The position numbers and the translations under genes were made by a program. From assembly GCF_040958095.1 (NCBI RefSeq), contig NC_091217.1:10299880-10363879 (forward strand): a DNA stretch of 64,000 nucleotides, read 5' to 3'. The stretch comes from Procambarus clarkii. Its lineage: Eukaryota > Arthropoda > Malacostraca > Decapoda > Cambaridae. Position 1 is the first letter of the stretch. Each line of letters begins with the position of its first letter. The notes under the pieces are model-generated. The model had not been told where the DNA came from. It saw only the letters and a program-made list of their open reading frames with translations, and ran no database searches. Shown piece by piece: positions 22,627 to 33,462 of the stretch.

Positions 22627-22924
22627 GGGGGCCGGTGGCTAAGCGGACAACACGCTGGACGCGTGATCCTGTGGTCCCGGGTTCGATTCAGGGCGCCGGC
22701 GGGAAACAATGGGCAGAGTTTCTTTCACCCTAGTGCCCCTGTTACCTAGCAGTAAATAGGTACCTGGGAGTTAGTCAGCTGTCACGGGCTGCTTCCTGAG
22801 GTGTGTGTGGTGTGGAGAAAAAAAAATAGTAGCAACAGTTGATTGACAGTTGAGAGGCGGGCCGAAAGAGCAGAGCTCAACCCCCGTAAGCACAACTAGG
22901 TAAGTACACACACACACACACACT
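22627..22924 (+). repeat. SINE with tRNA-like head and a LINE A 3' tail, ending in (CA)n
   Basis: The head GGCCGGTGGCTAAGCGGACA and the B box GGGTTCGATTC (about 22680) are followed by the usual SINE body. Instead of the common tail it has an A run (22818-22826) and then, at 22837-22905, TTGATTGACAGTTGAGAGGC to CACAACTAGGTAAGTACACA, the LINE A 3' end, followed by CA repeats. This is what is expected of a SINE that uses the LINE A reverse transcriptase. Confidence 0.85.
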
Positions 22925-23341
22925 GGCACAAAACAGCGTGTCCTCTTAGGAAAATTAATTAAGACAAAATTAAACGCATCAGGCACAGAATTCTCACCCG
23001 CCTTGCATGAGCAAATGCAAGTGCTACTGCAGGCGCCTCTCACCTGGGCTCTGAGGCTCCCTCGAGGCTCTCCATACACTTACAACTATTAAAATCCGCG
23101 TCTGGGGCTCCATTCAATAGGTGAGTAATGTGTGGGGAAGTTCTCGCCCCTGATTGTGTGATGTGTTTTGTCCCCTGTTGTGTTCGGCTTCCGTCCGGAC
23201 GCGGCCGTTGTCAAGCGCCTGGCCGGACAAACACCTCACTCAACCGATCTGTGGCAAATGATACATTATGGTATATATGAATGTTACTGTAGATCTTTGT
23301 ACAGCTTCTAAATATGCTTAACATTTGATAGTTCAAATGTG

Positions 23342-23465
23342 TGGCTAAGTGTGGCTGGGTTATCATAAGTGTGGCTGGGTTATCATAAGTGTGGCTGGGT
23401 TATCATAAGTGTGGCTGGGTTATCATAAGTGTGGCTGGGTTATCATAAATGTGAGCTGGGTTATA
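23342..23465. repeat. 20-bp tandem repeat, about 6 copies
   Basis: Unit AAGTGTGGCTGGGTTATCAT; the last unit is diverged. Confidence 0.93.
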
Positions 23466-23466
23466 A

Positions 23467-23640
23467 GAACATAACAACATCAGTAATAAAGAAACAAAGT
23501 ATTAAAGCTTCACGCACATGTGTAACCCACGCTTAAAACAATCAACTACCCCCACATCTACTATGTCACCCGGTAATTTGCTCCATAGATCAACCACTCT
23601 TTCTTTCTTTTTCCAAACCAGTATTTACCCAGGTCTTTCC
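23467..23640 (-). pseudogene. Diverged CR1 3' end fragment
   Basis: The antisense sequence matches the CR1 end (compare 37540-37640): ACGCTTAAAACAATCAAC, CACCCGGTAATTTG and CAGTATTTACCCAGGTCTTT. It starts with ATAAGAACATAACAAC, the inverse tail. It is clearly older than the other CR1 copies. Confidence 0.7.
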
Positions 23641-24170
23641 CCCGGGGGCGAGTATAAGACCCGTATTGTACGGAAGGAGGGAGCTGGACGCCCGTTTTCA
23701 CTTCAGGTCAGACTCGTGAATTTATTGTAATTACGTAACATTTCCGTGCGTCCAATTTGTGTTATCAGCTCTCAACTTGAAGTGGACGGGAGAACTGCGC
23801 ATCACGGTGCTCATTTGTTCCCTTGTTGAACAACGGCCCCAAAAGTGATGGGCGACATTTCTTCAAAGATTCTATTTTCTGATTACTGAAGGAAGTCATA
23901 TATTATAGTCCCATTTTCCATTTCAGAAATATCACAGTAACTGAACGTAAATACAGATTCAAAGGAAAGTGTATTTTCATGGAATATATACACCGATGGT
24001 CGTATTGCTCCTCCAGGACTCAAGTGTACAGAGAGCATACTTTAGTCCTGGAGCATGTTCATGGCTCATGTTTGGTATGGTTGGTCAGTCAGCAGTGACC
24101 CGTCTAACCTTCACCTGTCCATCACCTGTTATGAACATTTCAAAGGGGAATTTGAACTACTGGGCTGACT
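23641..24170. other. No gene seen
   Basis: Unique-looking sequence; nothing recognised. Confidence 0.4.
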
Positions 24171-24360
24171 GGAGTACTGAAGCAACTGGAGTACTGGAGC
24201 AACAGGAGTACTGGAGCAACTGGAGTACTGGAGCAACTGGTGTACTGAAGCAACTGGAGTACTGGAGCAACTGGAGTACTGAAGCAACTGGAGCACCTGG
24301 AGAACTGGAGTACTGGAGCAACTGGAGTACTGAAGCAACTGGAGTACTGGAGCAACTGGG
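24171..24360. repeat. 18-bp minisatellite, about 10 copies
   Basis: Words GGAGTACTGGAGCAACT and GGAGTACTGAAGCAACT alternate, with a few shortened units. Confidence 0.9.
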
Positions 24361-25224
24361 GTCCCGGGGTACTTCTGAAAGCGCTAGTCGATGACTCTTG
24401 TTCTCACATTCTTGACTCTTGTTTCACTTGGTCTTGGTCTTGAATATCTGTAATTCAGTGTTATAGTCAAGACTAAATTAAGATTGATCACGATTATTTT
24501 AAGTATTTTGTTGTAATTATGTATAACCTTTCACTTTATATATTGCTTTTTAATCTATTAGAAAAACCAGCGCGTCTCTGTATGTACAATATCGGAAGTT
24601 GTGTCACTCTCGCCTCGGAGTCCAGGGACGAGGTCTTCCTTAATGTAGTGAAAGCACTCTAACATTATGTGTCTATAAGACGAAAAATATTGAGGCAGTA
24701 AAATGGGATCGAACCCACAACCGTGGACCCTCAAGGCACTCCTTCCTTAAATCCAAGTTTCACCCTATTCTTAATGCAGTTTTGGATGTGTTGAAGCAGA
24801 GACGTTGTGTGGTGGAGAGAAGAGCAAACTGGAGCTAGGAAAACTGGATACCAAGCAGCAAATTTTCTGTAGCTGGAAATGTAAGGTTAATTTAAATGGG
24901 ATGAAATTCATAACGGGAATGGAGAGACAGTGAGGACGGAAGGCGGCTCAAGAAGAGGGAACACCAGACAGGATGATGGAAGATGGTGGCAGCGAGGATA
25001 AGGAAAGTAACGAGAAGGAAGTGCCGGCGTGAGGTTGTGGGGGGGGGGCACCTCAGGCGGGGAGATGCCACTCTTGCGGAGTACCTGGCACCAGCCTCCA
25101 GGAACTGTGCCAGAGAGGGGCCACCAGGGACACATTTAGAGGGGGAACGAGGAGGCAGTAAGGAGAGGGGTGAGGCAGCTTGGCGGCGAGAGTAGGGAGG
25201 GTAAAGAGCGACTCCCTCCCTTGT
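24361..25224. other. No gene seen
   Basis: GGGATCGAACCCACAACCGT at 24706 resembles the inverse B box of a tRNA-like SINE but has no further match. The rest is AG-rich on the right. Confidence 0.4.
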
Positions 25225-25465
25225 TGGTGGTTTAGGTTCAGCTACTGGGAACAAAAGTTGCAAGTAGCACAGGCTATGGTGAGCCCGTAGTGGACGTACC
25301 TGGCACAGGAGCGGTGCTGTAACTGGTGTGTCTTCCCTGGGAGGTCCGGAGCTGGTGTGGACGAATCTTGTTACCATAATTGATGTGACTCGCTCCAATT
25401 GATTGATTGATAACTATTAAGTCACCCAAGAGGTGGCACGGGCATGAATAGCCCGTAAGTGGAGG
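25225..25465 (-). repeat. Dispersed repeat, inverse of 19330-19729
   Basis: CACGGGCATGAATAGCCCGT and CACCCAAGAGGTGGCAC are the inverse of 19485-19515. CAAGTAGCACAGGCTATGG and CAGGAGCGG further left also match in inverse orientation. Confidence 0.75.
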
Positions 25466-25494
25466 CTGTTTGGAGGGAGGGAATTATGAGGGTA

Positions 25495-25566
25495 AAGGGC
25501 CAAGCCATTTCGACTATATAGCACTGGGAGGGTGTCAGGGTAAGGATTTGGGATGGGATGGGGGGT
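25495..25566 (+). repeat. Dispersed repeat fragment (same family as 8236-8293)
   Basis: CCATTTCGACTATATAGCAC then GTAAGGATTTGGGATGGGAT. The second part is shared with 8260-8290. Confidence 0.5.
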
Positions 25567-25601
25567 CAGAAGGCGGGGCCAGTACCAGTAGCTGGTACGC
25601 C

Positions 25602-26045
25602 TCCCGGGCGCCGCTTCCTGGGCACCGTCTCCTGGTCTCCGCCGCCCGGGCGCAGCTTCCTGGGCACCGTCTCCTGGTCTCCGCCGCCCGGGCGCCGCCT
25701 ACTGGGCACCGTCTCCTGGTCTCCGCCTCCCGGGCGCCGCTTCCTGGGCACCGTCTCCTGGTCTCCGCCGCCCGGGCGCCGCTTCCTGGGCACCGTCTCC
25801 TGGTCTCCGCCGCCCGGGCGCCGCCTACTGGGCACCGTCTCCTGGTCTCCGCCTCCCGGGCGCCGCTTCCTGGGCACCGTCTCCTGGTCTCCGCCGCCCG
25901 GGCACCGTCTCCTGGTCTCCGCCGCCCGGGCGCCGCCTACTGGGCACCGTCTCCTGGTCTCCGCCTCCCGGGCGCCGCTTCCTGGGCACCGTCTCCTAGT
26001 CTCCGCCGCCCGGGCACCGTCTCCTGGTCTCCGCCTCCTGGTCGC
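25602..26045. repeat. 42-bp GC-rich minisatellite, about 10 copies
   Basis: The unit starts GGGCGCCGCTTCCTGGGCAC and continues CGTCTCCTGGTCTCCGCC. Subtypes carry TTCC, TACT or AGCTTCC. Two units (about 25899 and 26012) lack the first 14-15 bp. Confidence 0.93.
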
Positions 26046-26465
26046 CGATTATATGCACTCCTCAAGAGGTGACGTCATCATAACATAACTGACGTCACTG
26101 TTGCTTCTGTGACGTCATCACTGCCTTTACTGTGACTGGCTGACAACCTTCATGTTTTACTTTAATGTCATTCACACCTCACTGCTTCCTCGACGCATGC
26201 TAGCGGTCCTCGGGGCCAAGATGGTGGTTTGGACCGTGTTTACCTTTCCTGGGGCGCCATCTTGAGCGTCTGTTGAGGTCAAAATGTACAGAATTCTTCA
26301 ACAAAACATTTTGTGTTCTCAATCGTGGCGCTCATGTCCTTAATCAATCAGGTTACCCCTAAATTGATAGTTGTTGCACCATATGATCGCTAGAAGAACT
26401 CTTATCAGGAAATTGATTTCTGGTCAAATAAGAATTAAGACATGTATAATAGCCATGTATAATGG
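26046..26465. other. No gene seen
   Basis: Unique-looking; several GACGTCA words at 26070-26115. Confidence 0.4.
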
Positions 26466-26540
26466 AGGCCTGGTCGATGACCGGGCCGCGGGGACACTAA
26501 GCCCCGGAAGCACCTCAAGGTAACCTCAAGGTAGCCTCGC
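26466..26540 (+). repeat. SINE 3' tail fragment
   Basis: GAGGCCTGGTCGATGACCGG, then CCCCGGAAGCACCTCAAGG. Matches the SINE tail at 3165-3231 with differences. Confidence 0.75.
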
Positions 26541-26910
26541 GTCTCAGTGTACTTACCTAACAGTGCTTACCAAACAGTGACAACGGGGAAGTGACGTCTT
26601 GCTGCCTCTGCCTCACATAAGTGAATGACCAAATTGAATCCGCTTGCCTCTCCAAGCAGCGGTGTGTAAAAACTCGTACCGTAGCTCTGCACATTCTTTA
26701 ATGGGTTCTGTTCAGTTACTGAACAAAACAATCTATAAAATAGCTATCCTACTGGCTGCTTACTACTTAGTCAACTACTAAGTTCAAATTCTTAAATTTT
26801 ACAGCAAGTAGTTTACATATTACTACCTGATCGTACCGCCGGCAGCACTGCAAAACTATAACAAACTCAACGAACACTGTACTTGTTTTGTAAACCCTTG
26901 TTGATCCTAA
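26541..26910. other. No gene seen
   Basis: AT-rich, unique-looking flank of the satellite field. Confidence 0.4.
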
Positions 26911-27478
26911 ATAGACCATACTGGTCGTAATATTAACATAATAGACCATACTGGTCGTAACATTAACATAATAGACCATACTGGTCGTAACATTAACATA
27001 ATAGACCATACTGGTCGTAACATCTATATAATAGACCATACTGGTCGTAACATTAACATAATAGACCATACTGGTCGTAACATTAACATAATAGACCATA
27101 CTGGTCGTAACATTAACATAATAGACCATACTAGTCGTAACATTAACATAATAGACCATACTGGTCGTAACATCTACATAATAGACCATACTGGTCGTAA
27201 CATCTACATAATAGACCATACTGGTCGTAACATTAACATAATAGACCATACTAGTCGTAACATTAACATAATAGACCATACTGGTCGTAACATCTACATA
27301 ATAGACCATACTGGTCGTAACATCTACATAATAGACCATACTGGTCGTAACATCTACATAATAGACCATACTGGTCGTAACATCTACATAATAGACCATA
27401 CTGGTCGTAACATTAACATAATAGACCATACTAGTCGTAACATTAACATAATAGACCATACTGGTCGTAACATTAACT
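26911..27478. repeat. 30-bp satellite, left part, about 19 copies
   Basis: The unit is 30 bp: ATAGACCATACTGGTCGTAA followed by CATTAACATA or CATCTACATA. A CTAGTCG variant appears at several units here and once at 33480. The array is cut at 27478 by the LTR element and continues at 33463. Confidence 0.96.
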
Positions 27479-28170
27479 TGTGACGGTAACGCGTTGGTGT
27501 TCGGCTGTTTAAGGCTAGGGGTATGGCCTCGTCACATAGTTATAAAAAAAAATAGAAAAAACTGGAACTTCGTCTGTGGTAAGGTAAGGAGAAGACACAC
27601 AAAACACAAGTAAACTTTAACAATGAAATTTTAATTACGTTAAATAAATCAAAACATGAAAATAATGCACAAACAAATATGTATAATAAAATCAATCAAT
27701 CAAAATAATAAGAATACTTAAATGACACAATGAAAAGTTACGTTAAGGCAAAATAACAAGAAGTGCAATACAACAGTTAAGTGGGAGGTGCTGGAATATT
27801 GGCTTAAAGCCACCACCTCTCTCAGTACACGCTAACGTCTAGCTGGGAGGAGTGCTGGCTACGAAAGCACGGAACATTCTGAGGACTGATGTTGGGGCGA
27901 CCCCAGACATCAGGTAGTATTGGGGGCGAGTACAGGTGCAGCCAGACCGGCGACCAATCAGCGGAGCCGTAGCGATCAACGGGTAGTTTGGTGGTTGGAG
28001 TTCGAACAGGTGGCTGGTTGCATACGTTTCTGCTCACCCTGGCAAGCCTTGCTGGTGCTGGTGTTGTTGTCGTTGTTGGACATTTCTTCCATAGTCTTTT
28101 TATATAATTGTGAAGACGTAATTTTGGAGGGAAGAGCAGGCTCAATCTCTTGAAGGAGATTATCGTCACA
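27479..28170 (-). repeat. 3' LTR of the minus-strand element
   Basis: 692 bp; matches 32771-33462 with no difference that I noticed. The gag-pol frame ends inside it, at 27976. Confidence 0.93.
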
Positions 28171-31100
28171 ACTCTCCCCCGAAGCCTGCGGTTCTGGAAG
28201 AAGTACGTCGTTATGTGGTGGAGTAATGGATGGAGTTGCTTCTACTTCATAAACTCTGGAGAGATCATGGGCTAAGATGTTGTCAGACTCTTGGTATAGC
28301 GTGTCTCCAGGTTGAATTTCTGCAGTTAGCAAGCCCATAGTAGAAGACGTTGAGATGAGAAGTGGGCGTGCTGCAGGAGGTGTAGGGTGGTGTGGTCCGT
28401 ATTGATGGTGGACCGAGCACTTTTCAGGTGTGGAGTGAAGTGCTGAAGCTTCAGGATGAGGAAGAGTAGCTCCTTGCCAATTGTTCCGTCGTTCTTTGTA
28501 GCAGTAGTCGCTGACAGGTGTATTCTTCTCGCCTCGTTGCTGCATCACGACACCACCATCGTCGGTACCATTGGCGTCGACATGGAGGATGTAGGGCTTA
28601 TCTGACGAGGTGAGAGTGGAATTAGAAGAGGGCATAGGAGCACGAGTATTATCCTGAAAGCATTTGGGAAGATCATTAAGGATTTTGGAATTAGAAAGCG
28701 CCGACTCCTTGTCAGTGCTTTCGGGAGAAGAAGCCGGGATGGTCTCACTGTGGATGTAGGGTTCTGTGAAGGTAGAACAATTAATCAAGACAGTGGGAGG
28801 AGTACCATTATATTGCTTCAGGAGGTTGACGTGGCACAGCTGGGTCTTCCGCCGCCTATCTGGAGTCTCTATCACATAATTATTATTATTCCTGCACTCT
28901 TTGACGCAGTAGGGTCCTGAAAATCTGTTTTGTAAAGGTGAACCTGGGATAGGGAAATAAGCAAGGACGAAGTCTCCCGGCTTGAATTTTCTTACTTTGC
29001 TGGTCTGGTCGTAATGAGTCTTCATTCTCACCTGGGCTTTCAATAGATTATCATGGGCAAAGCGGTGGACTCTCTCTAGAATGTGTTGAAGGTTTTGAAG
29101 AAACTGGGGCACATTCTGATGCTCACTGAAGGTGGCATCTCTGAGAGAGTCTTTGAAAGCCTTAAGGGGAGTACGGCACTTACGGCCGTAGAGCATCTCA
29201 TAAGGAGATACTCCTAGGGACTCATTGGGGAGACTTCTGAAAATACACATTATTAGGTCAATCTGCTTATCCCAATCCTTTGAGGTTTCACTACAAAACT
29301 TTTTCAAGAGTGCTTTGATGGTCTGATGACTACGTTCAAGAGAACCCTGTGAAGCAGGATGATAGGGGCTGGACAATACCTGTTTGATGTTGAACTCCTC
29401 CAGTGTCCTTTTGAAGAGATCACTGGTGAAGTTGGTGCCACAGTCACTTTGAATCTCCCTGGGAAATCCGTATTGAGTGAAGATCTTCAATAGATGTTTG
29501 ATAACCGTAGCAGCCGTGATGTTCTTCACTGGAACTGCTATGGGAAATCTGGTGGTAGGACACAGGATGGTTAGGATGTAGGCGTTACCTGAACTGGTCC
29601 GAGGTAAAGGACCAACACAGTCTATTATGAGTCTGTGGAAAGGTTCCGCAGGCACCTGTATGGGAATCAGTGGTGCTCTGGGAATGGAGACGTTCGGTTT
29701 GCCTGCCATCTGACATGTATGACACTGTTTTACGTACTGTTTGACGTTGTTTACCATACCTGGCCAGTAGTAGTCTTGACGAATCCCATGGTAAGTCTTG
29801 TTGAAGCCGTAGTGGGAGAATGCTCCGTGGGCCAGGTGTAGAATAGTGGGCCGCAGGCTGGTGGGAATCACAAGTTGTTCGGTGTTGGCCCAATCGTCCT
29901 CCTCCTTCAGTTTACTGGGTCTATATCTGCGGTAGAGCAAGTCGTTCTCTAGGAAGAACCCAGGAATACTGTCGGGTTGAGTCTCAGCCTGGAAAAACAA
30001 TGGTGTTAAAGTAAGATCTTCCCTCTGCAACTTACGGAACTCCAACTTGGTCAGATGCGGGGGTAGTTTCTGAGGGTCTTGAGGGACAGCGGTAGCAGTA
30101 GAGTCAGCTGGCTGTGGACGTGCGGCTTGTGCACGGGTGGTCACGAGAACCGGAGGAGAAACTTCATCACTCTCTTGAACCTCTGCTGGAACATACTCGA
30201 GAATAGGATTTATTGGCACAGAGTTACACACCTGGGGTTTGTCCATGACGATCAGGTTGGTCGGTTGCAGGTCTTCTGCCAAGTCGTTGCCTAGGAGAAG
30301 TTGCACTCCAGGCATGGGAAAAGGCTTTTCCCTGACGGCGACTTGGACTTCCCCGTTCACGTAGGGACAATCCAGGTGGACTCTGGCGAGAGGGTATGGA
30401 GTGGTAGCAGTGAGGTCAGTGATGAAGACTGTTTCCCCGGTGTAGACTATGTTGGGCACAGCCGACTTCAAGATGATCGATTGTAGAGCCGCTGTGTCCC
30501 TCAAGATCTTCAATTTGAAACGTCCCTCCGGATTTGAACCGTTGGCAGAGACAGTTCCAGTATACAGGTGGTTACTGAAAAGAGAAAGATCATTAACATC
30601 AACACCAACATTCATCACAGGCTTACCGGACTTAGGAGGAGTTGGTTTGGGTCGTTGTTGGTCAGTGGTTCCCTTGTATTGAGACTTACCACACTTGTCT
30701 ATGGTATGTCCATAGAGTCTACAATACTTGCAGTACAGTTGTGAACCAGCTTGATCGGGGCTCACCTTCTCGTAACTGTACCACGACTTCTTACTGGAGG
30801 ATGGTTCAGGTGTCAGCCGGTGGATGAGGCTGTAAGTGTCAGCCGACTTAGCACACTTCAGGTAGTCGGTTTCTTCTTTATCTGCTAAGTAGAGGCGGAC
30901 AGGAGGCGGCACACGTCTCAAGAATTCTTCAACAAGCATCAGGTTGACGAGTTCTGCAAAAGTAGAGACATGTGCTGCTTCCAGCCATTTCATGAAATAC
31001 CTCCGTTTCGTGTTAGCAAACTCAAGGAAGGTAGTGGTACTTGCCTTCAGGTGGTCACGGAATTTCCTTCTATAACTTTCGGTGGAAAGTAGGTAGGCGT

Positions 31101-31884
31101 CTAACACTGCTTGTTTCAGAGTGTAGTAGTCATTCTCAGACGCCAAAGTACTGAGTGTGACTGCAGCTCTACCTGTAAGATGGACTCTGAGAAGTGTTGC
31201 CCATTGGTCGACAGGCCAACTGAGTTGATTAGCAAGGGTTTCAAAGGTGGTAAAGAACACATCAACTTCTGCTTCTACAAAGGATGGCATTAACTTACTT
31301 GCATGTGATATATTAAAACTGACGGGAAGATTGGCAGTAGCTTGCTGGCGTTGAGCGAGGTGTGAAGTTTCCAACGTGTATTCCCGTTGACGACACTCAA
31401 GAGCCAGAGTCGCTTGTTGCTTGTCATGTTCGCGTTGTATTTCCAACTCGCGTTGTTTGGTTTCAAGCTGTAAGCGTTCCCGCTCCTGGAGTGTTTCAAG
31501 CTGTACTCGTTCACGTTCACGGAGCATTGCCAACTCACGTTCCTTGAGGGCGATCTCTTCCCTTCGTATGTCAGCTGCTTCCCTTTGCTGTTCACGGGCT
31601 TCCCTTTGCTGCTCACGTTCAATCTTGGCCAGCTCTAGTTTGAGTTTCAGCGTTGCCAAATCAGTTTTATCTGCAATATAGTAAGTTTCATGAGTTTCAG
31701 AGTCTATCTTACCTTGCTCTAAATAGTAATCCAGCAACAGGTTGTGTAGGTCATTTTTGTTGGCTTGGTAGGGAACTTCTAGTTGATACTCATGTGCAAG
31801 AGTTTGTAGTTCAGTCCTCTTGGCACGACTTAAAGTCCCTATTTCACCTGCTGGATTTGCACGGAAAGTTTGGAGACGAAACAT
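27976..31884 (-). CDS. Gag-protease-integrase polyprotein of a Gmr1-like Ty3/gypsy element, reverse transcriptase deleted
   Basis: I choose the ATG at 31884 (MFRLQTFRANPAG), since the frame upstream has no family feature. About 1300 codons are open. In order: an alpha-helical coiled-coil gag region rich in E, R and Q (residues 80-200); a CCHC zinc knuckle, CKYCRLYGHTIDKC, near 382; a protease-like block LRDTAALQS near 463 (DTA rather than the usual DTG); an H2C2 integrase finger with HLAHGAFSHYG and CHTCQ near 690-735; the integrase core with D in LIIDCVGPL (about 754), D in SDCGTNF (about 815) and E in SLERSHQ with D-35-E spacing (about 851); a GPY/F box FSGPYCVKE near 988. About 115 residues later ILHVDANGT marks the start of an RNase H, which then loses frame. 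Integrase before RNase H, with the polymerase gone, fits the Gmr1 domain order plus an internal deletion. The last 65 codons lie in the LTR. Confidence 0.85.
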   Translation of the reverse strand: MFRLQTFRANPAGEIGTLSRAKRTELQTLAHEYQLEVPYQANKNDLHNLLLDYYLEQGKIDSETHETYYIADKTDLATLKLKLELAKIEREQQREAREQQREAADIRREEIALKERELAMLRERERVQLETLQERERLQLETKQRELEIQREHDKQQATLALECRQREYTLETSHLAQRQQATANLPVSFNISHASKLMPSFVEAEVDVFFTTFETLANQLSWPVDQWATLLRVHLTGRAAVTLSTLASENDYYTLKQAVLDAYLLSTESYRRKFRDHLKASTTTFLEFANTKRRYFMKWLEAAHVSTFAELVNLMLVEEFLRRVPPPVRLYLADKEETDYLKCAKSADTYSLIHRLTPEPSSSKKSWYSYEKVSPDQAGSQLYCKYCRLYGHTIDKCGKSQYKGTTDQQRPKPTPPKSGKPVMNVGVDVNDLSLFSNHLYTGTVSANGSNPEGRFKLKILRDTAALQSIILKSAVPNIVYTGETVFITDLTATTPYPLARVHLDCPYVNGEVQVAVREKPFPMPGVQLLLGNDLAEDLQPTNLIVMDKPQVCNSVPINPILEYVPAEVQESDEVSPPVLVTTRAQAARPQPADSTATAVPQDPQKLPPHLTKLEFRKLQREDLTLTPLFFQAETQPDSIPGFFLENDLLYRRYRPSKLKEEDDWANTEQLVIPTSLRPTILHLAHGAFSHYGFNKTYHGIRQDYYWPGMVNNVKQYVKQCHTCQMAGKPNVSIPRAPLIPIQVPAEPFHRLIIDCVGPLPRTSSGNAYILTILCPTTRFPIAVPVKNITAATVIKHLLKIFTQYGFPREIQSDCGTNFTSDLFKRTLEEFNIKQVLSSPYHPASQGSLERSHQTIKALLKKFCSETSKDWDKQIDLIMCIFRSLPNESLGVSPYEMLYGRKCRTPLKAFKDSLRDATFSEHQNVPQFLQNLQHILERVHRFAHDNLLKAQVRMKTHYDQTSKVRKFKPGDFVLAYFPIPGSPLQNRFSGPYCVKECRNNNNYVIETPDRRRKTQLCHVNLLKQYNGTPPTVLINCSTFTEPYIHSETIPASSPESTDKESALSNSKILNDLPKCFQDNTRAPMPSSNSTLTSSDKPYILHVDANGTDDGGVVMQQRGEKNTPVSDYCYKERRNNWQGATLPHPEASALHSTPEKCSVHHQYGPHHPTPPAARPLLISTSSTMGLLTAEIQPGDTLYQESDNILAHDLSRVYEVEATPSITPPHNDVLLPEPQASGESCDDNLLQEIEPALPSKITSSQLYKKTMEEMSNNDNNTSTSKACQGEQKRMQPATCSNSNHQTTR
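28171..28181 (-). other. Polypurine tract
   Basis: On the minus strand CGGGGGAGAGT directly precedes the 3' LTR, the expected place for plus-strand DNA priming. Confidence 0.75.
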
Positions 31885-32745
31885 GGTGAAATTAGCAAAT
31901 AAAGGTACACGAATGTTCAATAATGAAATGTCAGAAACAGGACAACGTGGCAACTGGTACCTATCCTGTGTGATCTTTAACAATTTAACGTTAAGTGAAA
32001 GATATTAAATTAAATCAAGGGCGCAGGAAATCTTGTACCCGGTACTCATGTAAGAGAATAAGGGCAAGAAAATCCTACTAACAAATGAAACAAAGTTTCG
32101 AAAACAAATGAAACAGTTAAATGCTTCAAAAGTAAAATTGGTAGTCCAAGGATGTAGGCATACCTTGCCAAGTCTCTAAAGGACATAAAGCAAGTTTTTC
32201 CCACTGAATTTAATATGATACTTACAGAATTAGCGAACTTTTGTGCTCTGAAAAAATAAGCTAATTCCCTACCGTTGTATGTATCATCATCTCTGACTGA
32301 CGTGTAGGGGTGCGAGGTGTCAACTTGTGACGAGAACTGCTGCTGAGGTCCCAATTCAGCAACTAAAGTTCGAGCTAGAGGAACTATGGCCCTCTTTGTC
32401 CTCCTACAGTCAGATTGCAGAAGATTGGGTACTCTTGACCCGGGGCAGACCACAGTACCAGGGTACCAATATGATGATCTGTCAGAATGAGAAATATTCA
32501 AGGGACATAGATGGTAAATACGAGTAATAACATGGAGGGAGAGATGACCAATTAAGAGTATGACTGAGGCCTACAGTCACCACGTAATCCAAAGTTGTCT
32601 CACCTTCACTATATGTTACTCTCGTAATGCACAATACACCGCACCTTATAAAAAATGAAATTGAATGAAAAATAGTAAAGCTACGTTAACAAAGTTAAAT
32701 ACGCTTACCATAAATTACCACTTAGCACCAGTACCTGAGTGAAGC

Positions 32746-32763
32746 TCCTAGGACAGGCCCCCA
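32746..32763 (-). other. Primer-binding-like site
   Basis: On the minus strand TGGGGGCCTGTCCTAGGA lies 7 bases after the 5' LTR. It resembles primer sites complementary to the 3' end of tRNA-Pro (TGGGGGCTCGTCC type). The tRNA assignment is tentative. Confidence 0.45.
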
Positions 32764-32770
32764 TATAACT

Positions 32771-33462
32771 TGTGACGGTAACGCGTTGGTGTTCGGCTGT
32801 TTAAGGCTAGGGGTATGGCCTCGTCACATAGTTATAAAAAAAAATAGAAAAAACTGGAACTTCGTCTGTGGTAAGGTAAGGAGAAGACACACAAAACACA
32901 AGTAAACTTTAACAATGAAATTTTAATTACGTTAAATAAATCAAAACATGAAAATAATGCACAAACAAATATGTATAATAAAATCAATCAATCAAAATAA
33001 TAAGAATACTTAAATGACACAATGAAAAGTTACGTTAAGGCAAAATAACAAGAAGTGCAATACAACAGTTAAGTGGGAGGTGCTGGAATATTGGCTTAAA
33101 GCCACCACCTCTCTCAGTACACGCTAACGTCTAGCTGGGAGGAGTGCTGGCTACGAAAGCACGGAACATTCTGAGGACTGATGTTGGGGCGACCCCAGAC
33201 ATCAGGTAGTATTGGGGGCGAGTACAGGTGCAGCCAGACCGGCGACCAATCAGCGGAGCCGTAGCGATCAACGGGTAGTTTGGTGGTTGGAGTTCGAACA
33301 GGTGGCTGGTTGCATACGTTTCTGCTCACCCTGGCAAGCCTTGCTGGTGCTGGTGTTGTTGTCGTTGTTGGACATTTCTTCCATAGTCTTTTTATATAAT
33401 TGTGAAGACGTAATTTTGGAGGGAAGAGCAGGCTCAATCTCTTGAAGGAGATTATCGTCACA
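32771..33462 (-). repeat. 5' LTR of the minus-strand element
   Basis: 692 bp, TGTGACG...CGTCACA ends. It abuts the satellite at 33463. Confidence 0.93.

Larger units (their letters stand above)
27479..33462 (-). mobile_element. Ty3/gypsy-like LTR retrotransposon lacking reverse transcriptase, inserted in the satellite
   Basis: The element is 5984 bp with two 692-bp LTRs (27479-28170 and 32771-33462) that look identical by eye. Each begins TGTGACG and ends CGTCACA. On the minus strand the order is 5' LTR, primer-binding-like site, leader, gag-protease-integrase frame, purine tract, 3' LTR. Both sides continue into the same 30-bp satellite, which proves insertion into the array. A target duplication is not clear because the satellite bases are ambiguous at the edges. 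LTR identity suggests recent insertion. Confidence 0.93.

Noticed and set aside
24695..24745. Additional SINE
   Set aside because: Only a GGGATCGAACCC word is shared; no body or tail follows.
31111..31889. Short plus-strand frames across the LTR element
   Set aside because: They are shadows of the gag coding region on the minus strand.
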